Origin: DATAFT01 sp035544635
GTDB taxonomy: Bacteria > Acidobacteriota > Thermoanaerobaculia > Multivoradales > Multivoraceae
Direction: 5' to 3'
NCBI GenBank assembly: GCA_035544635.1
Contig: DATKDQ010000177.1
Coordinates: 1 to 6,199, forward strand
DNA: 6,199 nucleotides
Positions 5,751 through 6,199 of the stretch are shown here, piece after piece. A model generated the notes under the pieces. That model saw only the letters and a list, made by a program, of their open reading frames with translations. It was not told the DNA's origin and ran no database searches. The first letter of the stretch is position 1. Each line of letters begins with the position of its first letter. The position numbers and the translations under genes were made by a program.

Positions 5751-5817
5751 TCGACGGGGAGGAAAACCTCCTCTCATCCCTCCCAAGCGGGGCGTTGCAA
5801 AGACGCCCCTTTTTTTT
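5751..5817 (+). ncRNA. Predicted short RNA (about 65 nt) between promoter and intrinsic terminator
   Basis: The region has a promoter at 5716-5744 and a terminator ending at 5817. Between them there is no start codon with a credible reading frame. The predicted RNA has a first hairpin GGAGG-AAAA-CCTCC (5758-5771), extendable by a G-U and a G-C pair, then a pyrimidine-rich single-stranded stretch (about 5774-5787, CTCATCCCTCCCAAG-like), then the terminator hairpin. The first hairpin hides a Shine-Dalgarno-like GGAGG against CCTCC. It could be a free-standing small RNA, or a prematurely terminated leader of the sigma factor gene about 130 nt downstream. I match it to no known RNA family. Confidence 0.55.
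5789..5817 (+). terminator. Rho-independent terminator
   Basis: A seven-base-pair perfect stem (GGGGCGT with ACGCCCC) and a 7-nt loop TGCAAAG are followed directly by eight T's (5810-5817). It is the only convincing intrinsic terminator in the window. It would end both uppP transcripts and the short RNA. Confidence 0.92.
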
Positions 5818-5818
5818 G

Positions 5819-5850
5819 GGTCCGCCGGCCCCCGGTGCATCCGGCGGGCC
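5819..5850 (+). repeat. Inverted repeat just after the terminator
   Basis: Arms 5819-5828 and 5841-5850 pair over ten positions (one as G-U in RNA) around a 12-nt loop. It follows the T-run and could fold in a read-through transcript toward the sigma factor gene. The rest of 5851-5930 shows nothing I can support, apart from a GTG at 5897 in a different frame from the sigma factor. Confidence 0.45.
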
Positions 5851-5931
5851 GGCCCGGGAACGGCGATGGTAGGCTCCCGACCTGCTGGGCAGAGTAGTGG
5901 AGGCCGCTCTGTCGGGCCGGGCGGGTCGCGC

Positions 5932-5938
5932 AGGGGAG
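5932..5938 (+). promoter_or_regulatory. Ribosome binding site of the sigma factor gene
   Basis: AGGGGAG ends 7 nt before the ATC codon at 5946, an ideal spacing. It is the main reason for placing the sigma factor start at a non-canonical codon. Confidence 0.6.
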
Positions 5939-5945
5939 ACGGACG

Positions 5946-6199
5946 ATCACCGACTCCGAGCTCGTCGCCCGGGCACTGGCCGGCTCCGAGGCTGCTTTTC
6001 GCAGTCTCGTCCTCCGCTATCAGCGACCCGTCTACGGTCTGATCGTGCGTATGGTCCGCGAGCGGGAGCTGGCCGAGGATCTCTCGCAGGAGGTGTTCCT
6101 CAAGGCCTACCGCGCGCTGGACAGCTACGACTCCAACCGGAAGTTCTCGAGCTGGCTGTTCAAGATCGCGCACAACGCGACGATCGATCACCTCCGGCG
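5946..6199 (+). CDS. ECF-type RNA polymerase sigma factor, partial (C-terminus outside window)
   Basis: The visible 84 residues are the sigma-70 region 2 part of an extracytoplasmic-function (RpoE-like) sigma factor, which directs RNA polymerase to a stress or surface regulon. Visible features are SELVARALAGSEAAFRSLV (4-22), RYQRPVYGLIVRMV (25-38), the core-binding DLSQEVFLKAYRAL (45-58), and FSSWLFKIAHNATIDHLR (67-84), which contains regions 2.3-2.4 that melt and read the -10. Region 4 would lie past the right edge. The reading frame has no ATG, GTG, TTG or CTG between an in-frame TAG (5895-5897) and the conserved region. The ATC at 5946, 7 nt after AGGGGAG, gives the expected (M)TDSELVARAL N-terminus; ACG at 5943 is a second option. 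A base error or a frameshift that would link the GTG at 5897 remains possible. No anti-sigma gene is visible in the window. Confidence 0.88.
   Translation, partial: MTDSELVARALAGSEAAFRSLVLRYQRPVYGLIVRMVRERELAEDLSQEVFLKAYRALDSYDSNRKFSSWLFKIAHNATIDHLR

Noticed and set aside
5897..5950. GTG at 5897 as the sigma factor start
   Set aside because: It is in a different frame from the conserved sigma region and would need a frameshift; kept only as an alternative if a sequencing indel is found.
5730..6191. Minus-strand open frame of 153 codons
   Set aside because: It is antisense to the terminator and the ECF sigma gene. The sigma motifs on the plus strand are unambiguous and the minus-strand product has no recognisable domain.

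Overview
This is a very GC-rich stretch (only a few short A/T-rich islands) whose dense coding, weak Shine-Dalgarno use and gene content suggest an uncultivated soil or groundwater bacterium. Methylomirabilota/Rokubacteria or a deltaproteobacterial-type lineage would fit, but the sequence alone does not settle the taxon. All the main coding regions are accounted for, and there is no sign of a phage, transposon or CRISPR array.

Minus strand (about 4737 down to 1): five co-directional, tightly spaced genes that look like one transcription unit. In order of transcription they are rmlB (dTDP-glucose 4,6-dehydratase), rmlA (glucose-1-phosphate thymidylyltransferase), a DUF4301 protein with motifs resembling UDP-sugar pyrophosphorylases, a small three-helix membrane protein, and a TVP38/TMEM64 (VTT-domain) membrane protein that runs off the left edge. 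rmlA and rmlB make dTDP-4-keto-6-deoxyglucose; rmlC and rmlD are not in the window.

Divergent intergenic region (4738-4909): it separates rmlB from uppP on the plus strand. It holds two imperfect 50-bp direct repeats, an A/T-rich AAGTT/AACTT inverted repeat, a 14-bp perfect hairpin, and overlapping -10-like hexamers on both strands immediately before uppP.

Plus strand (4910-6199): uppP (undecaprenyl-diphosphate phosphatase) comes first. Overlapping its stop codon is a strong sigma-70-type promoter (TTGACA, 17 nt, TACAGT). About 65 nt downstream lies a textbook intrinsic terminator with eight T's. This pair defines a short RNA with no protein-coding content, either a small RNA or a terminated leader. 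An ECF-type sigma factor follows. It is cut by the right edge and has no ATG, GTG, TTG or CTG start in frame; an ATC codon behind a good Shine-Dalgarno is the best start.

Functional theme (inference): nucleotide-sugar supply (RmlA, RmlB, possibly the DUF4301 protein) sits beside lipid-carrier recycling (UppP) and a VTT-family membrane protein, which suggests a cell-surface glycan locus. The items most worth follow-up are the promoter-terminator small RNA, the non-canonical start of the sigma factor, the DUF4301 nucleotidyltransferase resemblance, and the repeat-rich divergent control region.
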